DNA from: Metallyticus violacea
Lineage: Eukaryota; Arthropoda; Insecta; Mantodea; Metallyticidae
DNA length: 64,000 nucleotides
Reading direction: 5' to 3'
NCBI GenBank assembly: GCA_030762175.1
Contig: CM060837.1
Span: forward strand, 9,442,001 to 9,506,000
This document shows positions 23,721 through 33,335 of the stretch, one piece after another; position 1 is the first letter of the stretch, and each line of letters opens with the position of its first letter. Made by a program: the position numbers and the translations under genes. The notes beneath the pieces were generated by a model. That model saw nothing but the letters and a program-made list of their open reading frames with translations, was not told the DNA's origin and searched no databases.

Positions 23721-23900
23721 AAGGACGTTCATCATGACATGTTGGAAAGTGAGGGAGAAATTATTCACTGTGTCTGCAGGAAGATCTTCAAAGGCGTCCA
23801 CAACGATGGTAACAAGTTCATCTACAGTTGATATTGAAGAGACTGCATGGCAAGTTTCTCAGCACTTTTCCTTTATCACACCTCCCTTCACAAGACACTC
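23721..23900 (-). pseudogene. Possible Tc1/mariner C-terminal fragment, opposite strand
   Basis: The minus strand reads VDELVTIVVDAFEDLPADTV then NNFSLTFQHVMMNVL, which recalls the region after the catalytic core in some insect transposases, where a helix ends in a VFLTLQ-like motif. Weak and short; assignment rests on memory of the pattern only. Confidence 0.3.
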
Positions 23901-25009
23901 TTTGTACTGTTATTTTTGGGCAAAGGTAGCAGAATTTTTCAAATCACTTCATAGAAAATCTGGAGTCTTTTTTATGGTGGCTCTAAACTTTTTACAGGCA
24001 TTGTAAATACAAATAAATATTTAAATATTAGCTGGGTTGTGTTACGTTGTCTGAAGTTATATCTTATAAAATAGATAAATTGTCAGAAGAACTTGTAATG
24101 AATGCCTGAATGTATGGAATTACAGTGGTAACTCTAAACAAGCCCATTGTACGTTCGTGTTTTGCATTTCCCAAATATTTCAGATATAATTGAAAATGGA
24201 AGACGTGTAATGCCGACACCTACTCTGACTTGAACGTTACAAGAGAGTTTCTGTACAAATTTCCGTTCAGATCGGTTAAGTTTAAGGCTTTTATGGGAAC
24301 ACACAGTTGCTTACGGATTGTTCATACAATCCCTGCCTGTATGTATTTTATAAAGGTCGTCATGCGCTAAATGTATACTGAAATAAATAGGGGTAAGGAC
24401 ATTGTGACTTATATATCCGTTCAGTTGCAAGAGGTCTGCGGTCTTATGTCGAAGTTCAGCAGGTGTTAGGAGAAACAATACATAAAGGTTTCGTTTCATT
24501 ACCGTACCTCTTCCTACCAGGTGTTTATTCTCATCTCCTGCCACCACCTCATTAACATCATTGTACCGAAGTGTCATGCTTTGAGTAGTTTACTGTACAG
24601 TACATTAACATTGCAGCATTTTGTTGATAAGTGTATCGAATCTGTACGTGTAAACGATTTTTAGAATATGTTTTTTGATTAGGTATAAGTAAAGGCTTTT
24701 CTTTTTTCTAGTCGAGGGAGAACTTTGGCGTCTGTTAAACATCTGGATGCTTGATTTGTTTCAATTAAAATCATCGGGCACTGTTTTCAGCACTTGGTTA
24801 TAATTTGTAGTTGTTGAGAGAAACACTAGGTTGAATTAGGATCTCTTAAAATTATTTCTAATGTTTGTAGATGTTCTGATCATCAGCACATTTATACGAA
24901 GAACACTAAGAAAGTTTTAGGCCTGAGTAATGTGTAAATACATAGGTTGAATTTTTAGTAGTAACAGCTATTTATTTTTCTAGATACGTTCCAGGTTCTA
25001 AGTTTACAG
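23901..25009. other. AT-rich stretch, nothing recognised
   Basis: Includes an 88-codon minus frame at 24577-24311 with no recognised domain. No shared repeat seen. Confidence 0.4.
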
Positions 25010-25655
25010 GCCTTCGATGTAGGCACCAGCATACATGTTCCCAACGATGCGAAAGCCGTTGGAATATCCTAATCTGTTGATGGTGCGTAGTGAGTGATCT
25101 ATTGCCTGAAGGTTTTGAACTGTTCTGAAGCGAATCCCATGAAGTGGTTCTTTCATCTTAGGGATCAGATCAAGTCATAAGGACTGATATCCGGAGTTGG
25201 GGGTGGGGGGGGGGTTGAAAGAGTACTTTAGCTACAGCTTCTGCTGTTATGCAGAATGATAGGTGGGTTATGAATAAAGTGTGGCCTTTTTATTCTCCTC
25301 GCAGATTGTTTTGCAATTGGCGTTCTGCCTAGGGAGAACAGTATGCTCTTAAGATAACACCATCCCCATCGTAGGCAAGAATCACTGTTTTTTGTGCGGT
25401 GACTCTTGAAGGTTTGGTTCGTAAGATCTGGCCCAGGTCTCATCACTTGTAATGATACGCCATAAGAAACCCGTCCTTCACGCTCATAGCCTGCAGGTGA
25501 GTGCCGCGACTATTAAACCCACATTGAGGCATTTTTTCGCATCTCAGGCGGTCCACTAACGCGGACACGGTCTGCACGTCTTCATCATTTACCGGTGGAT
25601 GACCAGACACATTTGCGTCCTTACGCGCATGGAGGGCAGAGGCGAGTTCATTTGT
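25010..25655 (-). pseudogene. mariner transposase relic
   Basis: Minus-strand blocks in order: NELASALHARKDANVSGHPP (worn linker), ETWARSYEPNL (usual DETWxxxYEP first catalytic block, with the Asp uncertain), VILAYDGDGVIL, then ISPYDLIPKMKEPLHGIRFR (usual SPDLxPCDFxLFPKxKEPLRG). It ends in the GDYIE-like GAYIEGL. Frames are broken around 25300. Confidence 0.75.
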
Positions 25656-25929
25656 TATGAAGGATGGTAAGTATGTAACAATCTGTGGTGTAAAGCGTCA
25701 TCGCCCAGCCCCTTTTCACGGCGTCGCTATAGCATTGTTGTCACTACTAAAAAAACAGCCTTTGTATATGTGCAATGTGATAGGCAGCTGCTATCCTTGC
25801 AATCTTAACAATGTAGTTGCCGGTAATTCAGTGTCGCGCAACGAAAACATTACTGTGTAGTCATGTATTGACTTAAACCATCAACAGTGTCTGGATAGGC
25901 GTACACGGGCTTTAGTGGACTCCCTCCTT

Positions 25930-26790
25930 CGCGATGTTAAACAGCGGCCAAACTTCTTTTAAAGGGGTGAGAGAAACGGAACGATTTCAGAAAATATCGC
26001 CGCAATTGAAAGATGTTGCAAGAAGACTCGCAAGTAACCAATAAGAACTTAGAGAAGCATCCTGCATGTTCTTCTCGCAAAGTGCCCCACAACCTCAATG
26101 AAGGGCAGAAGGTCCCTGGGATGAAGTTTTTTTTAAAATATATAACAAAAGCAATGAAAACTGAGCGAACAGCAGCCAGCTTACAAGTAGTTCTTCTCTC
26201 TTGTCTCGTTTCCAAGTCATCGAAGTGTATGCATCGTAACAAGAACAAAAATCTTGAATGACTCATTACAGCCCGTAAAATTTAAACTCCAGTACCATGT
26301 CCACAGTTCCCTCACATTTGTATGATGTCCTTTTTCTTTGTACGAGTCAAATACGGTCTTTCTATCAAGGCCATAAGCTCACTTTTTGACGTTTCCTTAC
26401 AGTCCCTTTCTCTAGAAAATTCATCTGAAACACTCAGTATATATTTACTGAATCTTACAATACCATCAATCATGAACGCCGCAATTTCTTCCACAATATT
26501 CTTGGCGCATGGCTTTGGTCCAGGGAAGATTTTCACATTGTTCTCTGTCTTAGTTTTTGAAGATTTGGAAGTATCTTCTTCTTCTTCTTCTTCTTCTTCT
26601 TATTCTCCTTGTAGTGTTGTCTTTTCCCGTGTAAAATCTGTTTCCACTGTACCTTCGTCTCTCTCCCTCTCTACATTATTGTCTATAAAATCTGACTGGT
26701 TGTCACTGCAATGGTCACCGTTTTTCTCATTTTCATCACTTTAACCAAAGTCAGGGTTACCTCCTCTTCATTTAACGCTTCCTGAAATAC
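25930..26790 (-). pseudogene. piggyBac-like transposase relic (N-terminal part)
   Basis: Minus-strand order: an acidic poly-Glu linker (encoded by the TTC run at 26574-26601), PGPKPCAKNIVEEIAAFMID (26536 downward), RDCKETSKSELMALIERPYL, then MSHSRFLFLLRCIHFDD from 26266, followed by IYFKKNFIPGTFCPSLRLWG. These match the piggyBac blocks ...PGPK..., ALIGLL... and MSRNRFLxLLRCLHFDD in order. The catalytic Asp-rich C-terminal half is not seen, and the IDE block is degraded to PSL. Frameshifted. Confidence 0.75.
26574..26601. repeat. (TTC)n microsatellite within the piggyBac relic
   Basis: An uninterrupted TTC run. On the minus strand it encodes a glutamate run in the acidic N-terminal region of the piggyBac-like frame, so it probably expanded from coding sequence. 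Confidence 0.85.
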
Positions 26791-27173
26791 CCGTAGGAGG
26801 GCCTCTTTTACGAATCGTTAACACGTTGTATTTCGTGCAATTTACTATTTGGGATGGAATTGAAAAATGAACACAAGAGTGCTCCCGTGTTATAAAATGT
26901 GCAACACAGAACATTCTTCTGTTGCAACTGACGAGTGACTAATAAAGCAGCATATTTAGAAGTAACAATAAAGAAATGCCATAGCGGAATCCGCTGTTGG
27001 TGACCAAGCTTTTAAATTACTTGAAAAAGTTATACGTTCTTGTACTTTGTACAACAAACAGCACGAGTGCGGAGGTTAATCAAACGCTACACCACCATGC
27101 CGATAGCTCTTTAATTTCAAATGATTGTGCAAAATATTATAAACCCCATCTTCAGCTTGAGCAATCTCCCACA

Positions 27174-27226
27174 CAGTCCCACCGCCTGTGGTGCCTCAAT
27201 AGTAAAAACGTGCGTTAAATAAAAAC
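27174..27226 (+). repeat. SINE-A tail fragment, plus orientation
   Basis: CCCACCGCCTGTGGTGCCTC then AATAGTAAAAACGTGCGTTA is the reverse complement of the SINE-A tail; the rest is missing. Confidence 0.7.
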
Positions 27227-27439
27227 AAATCCCCCTGTGGATTTAATTCACATTTCAGGAGTCGTTACCTCGACGACAGGGCGTTGTGCTCATTTGGCCA
27301 CATCTAAACTCACCGTCCTAAGCAAGGGTGCAGATTCGCCGTAATGTTTGTCTAGCTTCGCCTCAGTTTCTGCTGCGTTCATACACGAAATTCGTGTTTC
27401 TTCATTTTGATCGCTGGTTTACAAATTTAAACACGAAAA

Positions 27440-28065
27440 TGGCACTCAAAAATACACCAAGCTTCGTTACTGTCCCGTGCAATCCCTCGATACCAGCACG
27501 TTGCTAAGGTAACGTTGAAAACAACTTTTAAGCGAGCTTGGACTTGTCGAACGGTCCTCGTGTCAATGTCATTACTGTCGTCAGTGGCCAGACCAGAGAC
27601 TTCATAGCCACGCGCGCTCCATCAGGAACAAAAGCAATCAAAACAATGGATTGGACATGAATGGGTTCCACAGAAAGCACTGTAAAAGTGTCATCAGTTT
27701 TCTGGAACGTCAAAGGAAACTGTCTAATCGATTATCTCGAGAAAAGAAGAAATTGTTGCTGGTCACTAGCACACAACATTTAAGAATAATCTGAAAGCAG
27801 CATTTCAGGAAAAACACCCGATAATGTGCAAGTGTTGTTTCATCACATTATACCCCTCATTCACGTGCACCGTTCAGCAAGACATACTCGAAGTCCCTGC
27901 GCATCCACTCTAATTGCCTTCCTCGGGCTTATCTGTCAGAAGTCGGTTGATGGAGACCGTAGACAGTTATTTTAGGAACCACCAAGGAAGTCACTTCCTG
28001 TACGGAATTAAAAAGCTGGACAAGTCTGTTGAGCATCAAGGAAACAATAAAGTTTATTAATGCAC
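27440..28065 (+). pseudogene. mariner transposase relic
   Basis: Plus-strand blocks: KQSKQWIGHEW, SVFWNVKGNCLIDYLEK at about 27697-27746 (usual VFWDxxGIxxIDYLxKG), DNVQVLFHHIIPLIHVHRSA with the catalytic Asp block worn, then METVDSYFRNHQGS and HFLYGIKKLDKS (usual EAYFxxxxKSYFxxGIKKLExRW). Same branch as the copy at 43485-44775. Frameshifts present. Confidence 0.75.
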
Positions 28066-29039
28066 CTTAAAGAACTCCGTGATGTGACTGTGGGTGACTC
28101 AGCAACGATTGCAGAAACAGGGGCAGAGCTTATCGTGACAGGAGTGTGTTCAGCTATCTGGTGAACTGTGCTGATTGTGAGTAACGAACACAGGCAAAGA
28201 AAACAAAATCTGCATTTCTTTTATAAATCATTCCCATCAAATGACAAGTTTTGCTCTTGAACGTGACTTTTCATGTAATTCTCTATTCTGTAAGAGGACA
28301 AAACTTGTTCTGCTATAGGCTCCCGCTGCGAGGCTAGCAAACAATAGCCCCGGTGTATTTCATGTGATATACACGTCTTATCTTCTCGCGTCACAGTGTT
28401 GCGATAGGAGAGTCAGTACTACGTGCTGGGGATGTCCAAAACATTCCGCGGAGCCTGTTCCCACGAAGCCCGCGATAATGCTAGCGTGGGAAAGCGCCTC
28501 TTCTCGTAGCAACCCCTTAGCAGCGGTAACCTCTCATTCATTAGCGTTCTGCATTCCCCTCTACGTCTGCACATTGACGAGTGATTAAAAGAGGAAGAAA
28601 CAGAATAATAACAAAGGGACAATAGAAAATATTGCTACCGGATGTCGCTCGATACAAAATTGTATGTAGGTAATATGAGTGTGCTGTTTAAACTGGCCTA
28701 TTCGCAGCATAGGTATTTACCACGAAACATGGTTTTGCAATACAAACTGCATATGAAATACCGCATTAATATTTTTTTTCCACAATTTTTATCGATAGTT
28801 TCATTGAAATGCATGAGCGTCATTCGAAAAGCTCTCGGAATGACGTGCAAATGGCGGCATAGCTTCTTATTTTTAAACGAAGTTTCCTTTGATATTAATG
28901 CACTTTGTCCAGCGATGCTCCAAAATCTATCCAGGCCTTTAAAATGCGCCTCAACTGATGATTTATGCTCTTCATCAGACAGCAATTAAAGAAAAAGTGA
29001 AGGATTGAAACAGTAGTACTGCGTCATACACCGCCAAGC
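28066..29039. other. Unresolved stretch with overlapping open frames
   Basis: At 28642-28989 the plus strand is open for 115 codons and the minus strand (28985-28698) for 95. The minus frame has SALISKETSFKNKKLCRHLH; I do not recognise it. It precedes a hAT relic, so it may be transposon-derived. A GC-richer patch lies at 28420-28570. Confidence 0.3.
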
Positions 29040-29840
29040 CCTTACTGTGAAGAAGTTGTTAGCTTTCCTAAAAGGAATCCTGACGAAAGCACGAAATTAA
29101 TAAATTTTATCGGCCTAACAATACCAGGTTTTTTAAAGTGTTGTATGATGGCTTAGGAAGTTGACATAAATATTTAGTTCTTCACACAGAAATAAGGAGG
29201 CAAAGTTTGACTCGGCTCTGAAATGAGGGCTGAAGTCAGAACCTATCCGACCGAATTTAACTTTGCTTTGGGAGACGAGTTATATGACGGACGCTGGCTA
29301 AATTGGCATGTTTACGTCACATTTTTCACAAAGTTATTAATTTGAGCCTAAGGAAAAGCAACAACAGTGTTTGACCCTAGCGATAAAGTCCAAGGGTTCG
29401 AAAAGAAAATCAAGTTTTGGGCAGAATCAATGAACAATCTTGACAGCTTCACAATGGTAATGGAATTCATAAAAGAATTAGATTCAGACATACTTGGGGA
29501 TATCTTAAACAAGTTTCAAATACATGTGCTAAGTTTGCTTGATAGTGTCAACAGTTACTTTCCGGAAGAACAAAACAAAAGAAAACTTTGCTGAGTCAGA
29601 AAAGGCAGCCTCTCTGACAACGATTTCTTACATATCAGATTCTATGATAGAAGCTAATTTTTTTCAAATAAGTAGCCACTGTCTGTATTCTGGTGTCAGT
29701 TAAAAGTCGAATTTAAAATTTTGTCTGATAAAGCTAAAACCATCCTTATGCAGGTACTAAAACAAAACACAGATCTCGTCTCAAACGGCTGATCATTCCG
29801 CTGTCTCGGGTACGTTGCCTTATCTGCAAATTTACAACTA
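29040..29840 (+). pseudogene. hAT transposase relic (ZBED5/GTF2IRD2-like)
   Basis: Plus-strand order: FFKVLYDGLGS-HKYLVLHTEI (usual LxxxMGSxHxxLLxHTEVRWLS), YELKAEVRTYPTEFNFALGD and ELYDGRWLNW, then a 75-codon open piece (29367-29594) with DKVQGFEKKIKFWAESMNN, and finally FWCQLKVEFKILSDKAKTIL (usual FWxSxxxEYPxLSxKAxxxLL). Only the C-terminal half remains. It belongs to the same hAT group as the relic at 13650-15605 but on the opposite strand. Confidence 0.75.
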
Positions 29841-30039
29841 CAGCATTAATAGCGTTCTTATCATTCACTTTTGACTTCCATCTTCACATTTCCGTACTTA
29901 GAAGCTGTGATGTGACATTTGCATCCCACATGAACATCTCCTGCATTCACCCCGTACTAAATGCAAAAGCAAATTTACCTCTGCTTCAAACTCGATACAT
30001 CAGCATGACTCTTCCCTTTTACTGTCTTGGCGTACCGCG
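29841..30039. other. Short unassigned spacer
   Basis: Nothing recognised between the hAT relic and SINE-C. Confidence 0.4.
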
Positions 30040-30318
30040 ACAACCGCTGCGTCTTCTGCTTCCATCACGTGATATCATTGGTAGAGTGCAGTATTGCAGG
30101 AGTGTATGTGATCAGCACACCGCACCTCGCCGGTCGCTATATCGTGGCTTACTAGATCGGAGATCGCCACCTCTCCATCAGGCAGCTTCCCAATTGTCCT
30201 CACGAGGCTGGGTGCACCCCGTTCCAAACTTCCCTAACTTAGAAAAATTCGTACCGGGAATCGAACCCGGGCTTCCCGGACAGCAGTCAGCAACGCTAAC
30301 CACTAGACCAAGGAGGTA
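30040..30318 (-). repeat. SINE-C copy with tRNA-like head
   Basis: On the minus strand it starts CTCCTTGGTCTAGTGGTTAG (A box, 30298-30313 region) and continues to the B box CCGGGTTCGATTCCCGG (30256-30270 region). A body follows containing GGTGCACCCAGCCTCGTGAG and GCGACCGGCGAGGTGCGGTG. The acceptor-stem ends do not pair (CTCCTT against TACGAAT), so this is a tRNA-derived SINE, not a tRNA gene. It lies head-on to the A-rich tail of SINE-B. Confidence 0.8.
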
Positions 30319-30319
30319 A

Positions 30320-30596
30320 TTTTATTTAATTGATTTATTTATGGACGCTCTTTAACATCTCAGATCATCAGCGTCCCATTCAATTCAGCCGACAAATTTT
30401 GCTCAGAGGTCTCTTCTTTCAGGCTTGAGGTTCTTTTTCGTGCCGTAAATGTACGACACGGGACTCGCGGCTTTACTTCCCTTCCGAAGGAAGCCATACT
30501 TAGGATTTTTCCATCCATCGATCCTGGCCAGGTTTGAACCCGCGATCTTGGGTATAGTAGGCAAATATGGTTACCACTACACCACCAGAACGTACT
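30320..30596 (-). repeat. SINE-B copy, near full length
   Basis: Plus-strand text begins with the T-rich tail and GGACGCTCTTTAACATCTCA, continues through TTGCTCAGAGGTCTCTTCTT and GGAAGCCATACTTAGGATTT, and ends with the reverse-complement B box GGTTTGAACCCGCG and head ATGGTTACCACTACACCACC. Confidence 0.85.
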
Positions 30597-31639
30597 CTAC
30601 TTACTATGTTTTATCAATATTCTCTGCAAATAAGTATCTGTATTTATTGTCAATAAATATCTCTCTAATGAAATACGACTATATTTTTGGATAAAGGTAG
30701 TATTTTGTTTGCCTTACTCTAAAGTAAAAGTGTTACAATAAAGTTTTTGTTAAAAAAATTAAAAGAAGAATAAAAGAAAGAAAATTTAGAGATCAGATCA
30801 CGAACTTCGAGACACCCGATCTCTGAACTAAATTTGTTGCGCAAGTCGAATATTGACAGTTTTATCATTTGGGTTGCAGATAAGCAAAAATTGCAACAAG
30901 CTAAAGCAAACTAACAGGCCGAACCCACCCATGTTACCTTACCCTGCAGCACTTATCAGCATGTTGACACAAAAGAGATTCACGTTGGAAGATTCTTGCA
31001 AAGTGTTCCGTTTATTTCAGCGTTTGGCGTTCAACAGCTAATTGAGCTCATTTGCACAGGAGTTGCTAGTTCCCGTGTTTCCTTTTTCGTTTTTCTTATT
31101 TTTCCCCTGATTTTGTTTTTATTTTCGTGAAGTTCCGAACGCCACCTATATACTTTCGAAAATCAGTATCAAATACTTTCCTAACAAAATACAGGTGAAA
31201 CAATACGCGCATTAAATTTGTTTTAACGTGCACATATGTGACAAATGGACTCGGAAAGTTTTACTGTAACCAAGAAAATTCATAGATCACCAGCAGAAAG
31301 GTATAACTCCACATATTACGGGTATAGAACATCTCTTTGCCCTTTCATTAATCTTGCGACAATTGTGAGGCAAATTTCAAAAGTAAGCGCCGAACGCTCC
31401 TGAAACAAAGTGACAACATTTGGGCAAATCTCGCTGGCGCATAAACTTTAAGAGGGGCAAATAGAAATGAAAATGTTTCAGTACATTTAGAGTCGGTAGG
31501 CCTGCTTTTATTTTGATATTTTTGACTTCTGTCGTCTTTTTAATGCCTGTTTTGGATCGTTGTGGGATTTTTTCTGCGATTATTTACGCATTTTAAAAAC
31601 ACAAAGACATTTAAATAAAAAGTTATAAACATTCCAGCA
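30597..31639. other. AT-rich stretch, nothing recognised
   Basis: No shared repeats or supported frames. CAGGTGAAACAATACGCGC near 31193-31211 might be the Tc1 element's terminal repeat; I found no clear inverted partner. Confidence 0.35.
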
Positions 31640-31739
31640 TATGTTCACCTCTCAAAAATATCTATTGAGAATGTTGTTATACATTTATTTCTTTTCAAGC
31701 AATCAAAAACTTTCTCTTCAACCCATTCAATTTAGCTCT

Positions 31740-32665
31740 TTAAATAGCAGAACCTTCGTTAGTGAAAGAAACGCACTGCAGGAAATAGAGAAGGTAATGA
31801 ATACGGCTAGAAGCACAGTCTATAAAACGGTTTAGAGAGACCCCAGAATATACCAGAAGACCAGGTTTGGATCGTCCGAGAGCTACAAATCAAATTGAAG
31901 ACAAGCACATGGTGTTGACAGCTCTTAGGGAGCGCAACCTGGCAGCTATGACTGTAGCCCAGCAGTTTGTTAACATGCATGGACGCCCGATTTTGGCCAA
32001 AAATTATGGAAGAAGGTTGAAAGCAAGTAAAATGATATTAAGTAGACCTGTAACTGACCTCCGTTTGCTGAGAAAGCACCAGTCGAACGATTTCCTTTGC
32101 AAATGATCATAGGAGTGGGAGAAACAAACAGTAGATTTGTGTTCTGTTCAGACGAGTCCCGTTTCAATCTGCGCTCTCCTGGTGGACGTGAAGGAGGGGA
32201 GAACGATTTGCACAATGCTGCATTTCCGGAAAGTTACCATTTGGAGGTGGTGGAGTGTCTATGGATGCTCATACTGAGTTAATTTAGTAGAAAATGAAGG
32301 TCTAACAGCTGATAGGTTATATAAATGAATGTTTGGCTAATCACGTTGTACCATTTGGCCGATTTACAGGCGATACTCTTCTTTTATTGCACGACAATGC
32401 ACGCCTGAATGTTGCCCACGTGATCATGTTTTACCATGGTCAGCAAGGAGCCCCGTCATTAATCCGCTTGAACACGCGTGGGACTCGCTGGAACGGCGTG
32501 TTAAGACAAGACCGCAGAAACTTTGCAGAAGTTGAGGGGAGCACTTCTTGAAGAAGGGGAGCATATTCCTCAAGAAGCCATAGCCAACGTGATCGAAAGC
32601 ATGCCAAGACGTATAAATAAGTTATTCAAGCCAGAGAGGGGCGAGACCCGTTATTAAAACGATTT
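31740..32665 (+). pseudogene. Tc1-like transposase relic
   Basis: Plus-strand order: TARSTVYKTV; PGLDRPRATNQIEDKHMVL; RERNLAAMTVAQQFVNMHGR (the paired-like DNA-binding region, open at 31867-32106); CSDESRFNLRSPGGREG (first catalytic Asp, about 32144-32195); HLEVVECLWMLIL (usual VWGGIS block); LHDNARLNVAHVIM (second Asp, from about 32387); a frame-shifted PxIRLNTRGTRW in the SPDLNPIEHxWD position; and IPQEAIANVIESMPRRI at the end. Several frameshifts. One of the better preserved relics. Confidence 0.8.
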
Positions 32666-33027
32666 TTTAATGTTTCAAGTACCGAAAAAGTACTCACAGT
32701 TAAAACAAAACTTATCATTGTTTCACATCCTTCGTAACTTTACTGACCAAGTTAAGTTTTTGTTTCTAGTGTTGTAATTTAAGGTGCTTAACAAAACAAT
32801 CTTTTGTTTAAGTGGATATTCTTTCATTTTAAAATAATTAAGAACAAAATATAATCAAATATAAAAGCGTCCGTTCCCCCCCCCCCATGAATGTATTTGG
32901 AGTTACTTAACTGAACCTTTGTAGTAATCTTTATGACAAGATTAGTTACATTTTGGAGAGAATAGATAATGAAATTCTACTTAACCAGTGATCAGATGGG
33001 AAATGGTTCTAATACTCATGACATTTA
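32666..33027. other. AT-rich spacer
   Basis: Includes a poly-C run at about 32877-32886; nothing else recognised. Confidence 0.4.
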
Positions 33028-33335
33028 TCAATACGCGAAAATGAATGAACAGTGTTTAACGCCCGTTTTTGCTACAGAAGCACTACAGACGATGAACACT
33101 GATGATACATGAGATGAAATGATATATCGGGGAAAAAATATTTTTAAGGAAGGAATCGTTCCAGGCCTAAGTTTAGGGCACCTCCCCGGCATTTGCCAAT
33201 TATGAGGACTGAGGAAAACCTGGAAAAAACCCCAGTCAGGGAAGGACGGTCCTGGCGAGACTCGGACCCCAGAACTCCCACTCACTAGTCCGCGCCTTAA
33301 CGACCTCGGCCACCCGTGGCGGTCAATACGTGAAA
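33028..33335 (-). repeat. SINE-A copy with target-site duplication
   Basis: Body 33041-33322, minus orientation. On the minus strand the head is CCACGGGTGGCCGAGGTCGT, then GTTAAGGCGCGG, and the body CCAGGTTTTCCTCAGTCCTC. Flanks TCAATACGCGAAA (33028-33040) and TCAATACGTGAAA (33323-33335) match at 12 of 13 positions, marking the insertion. Confidence 0.9.

Noticed and set aside
26322..26744. 140-codon plus-strand frame rich in serine
   Set aside because: It is the antisense shadow of the piggyBac relic; the serine run is the reverse of the glutamate run.
28642..28989. 115-codon plus-strand gene
   Set aside because: The opposite strand is open almost as long and looks more protein-like, but neither could be assigned; the setting next to a hAT relic favours repeat origin.
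30256..30318. Functional tRNA gene on the minus strand
   Set aside because: A and B boxes are good, but the acceptor-stem ends do not pair and a SINE body follows without a terminator T run.
29912..30319. 135-codon plus-strand frame
   Set aside because: Antisense of SINE-C body and head; no independent coding evidence.
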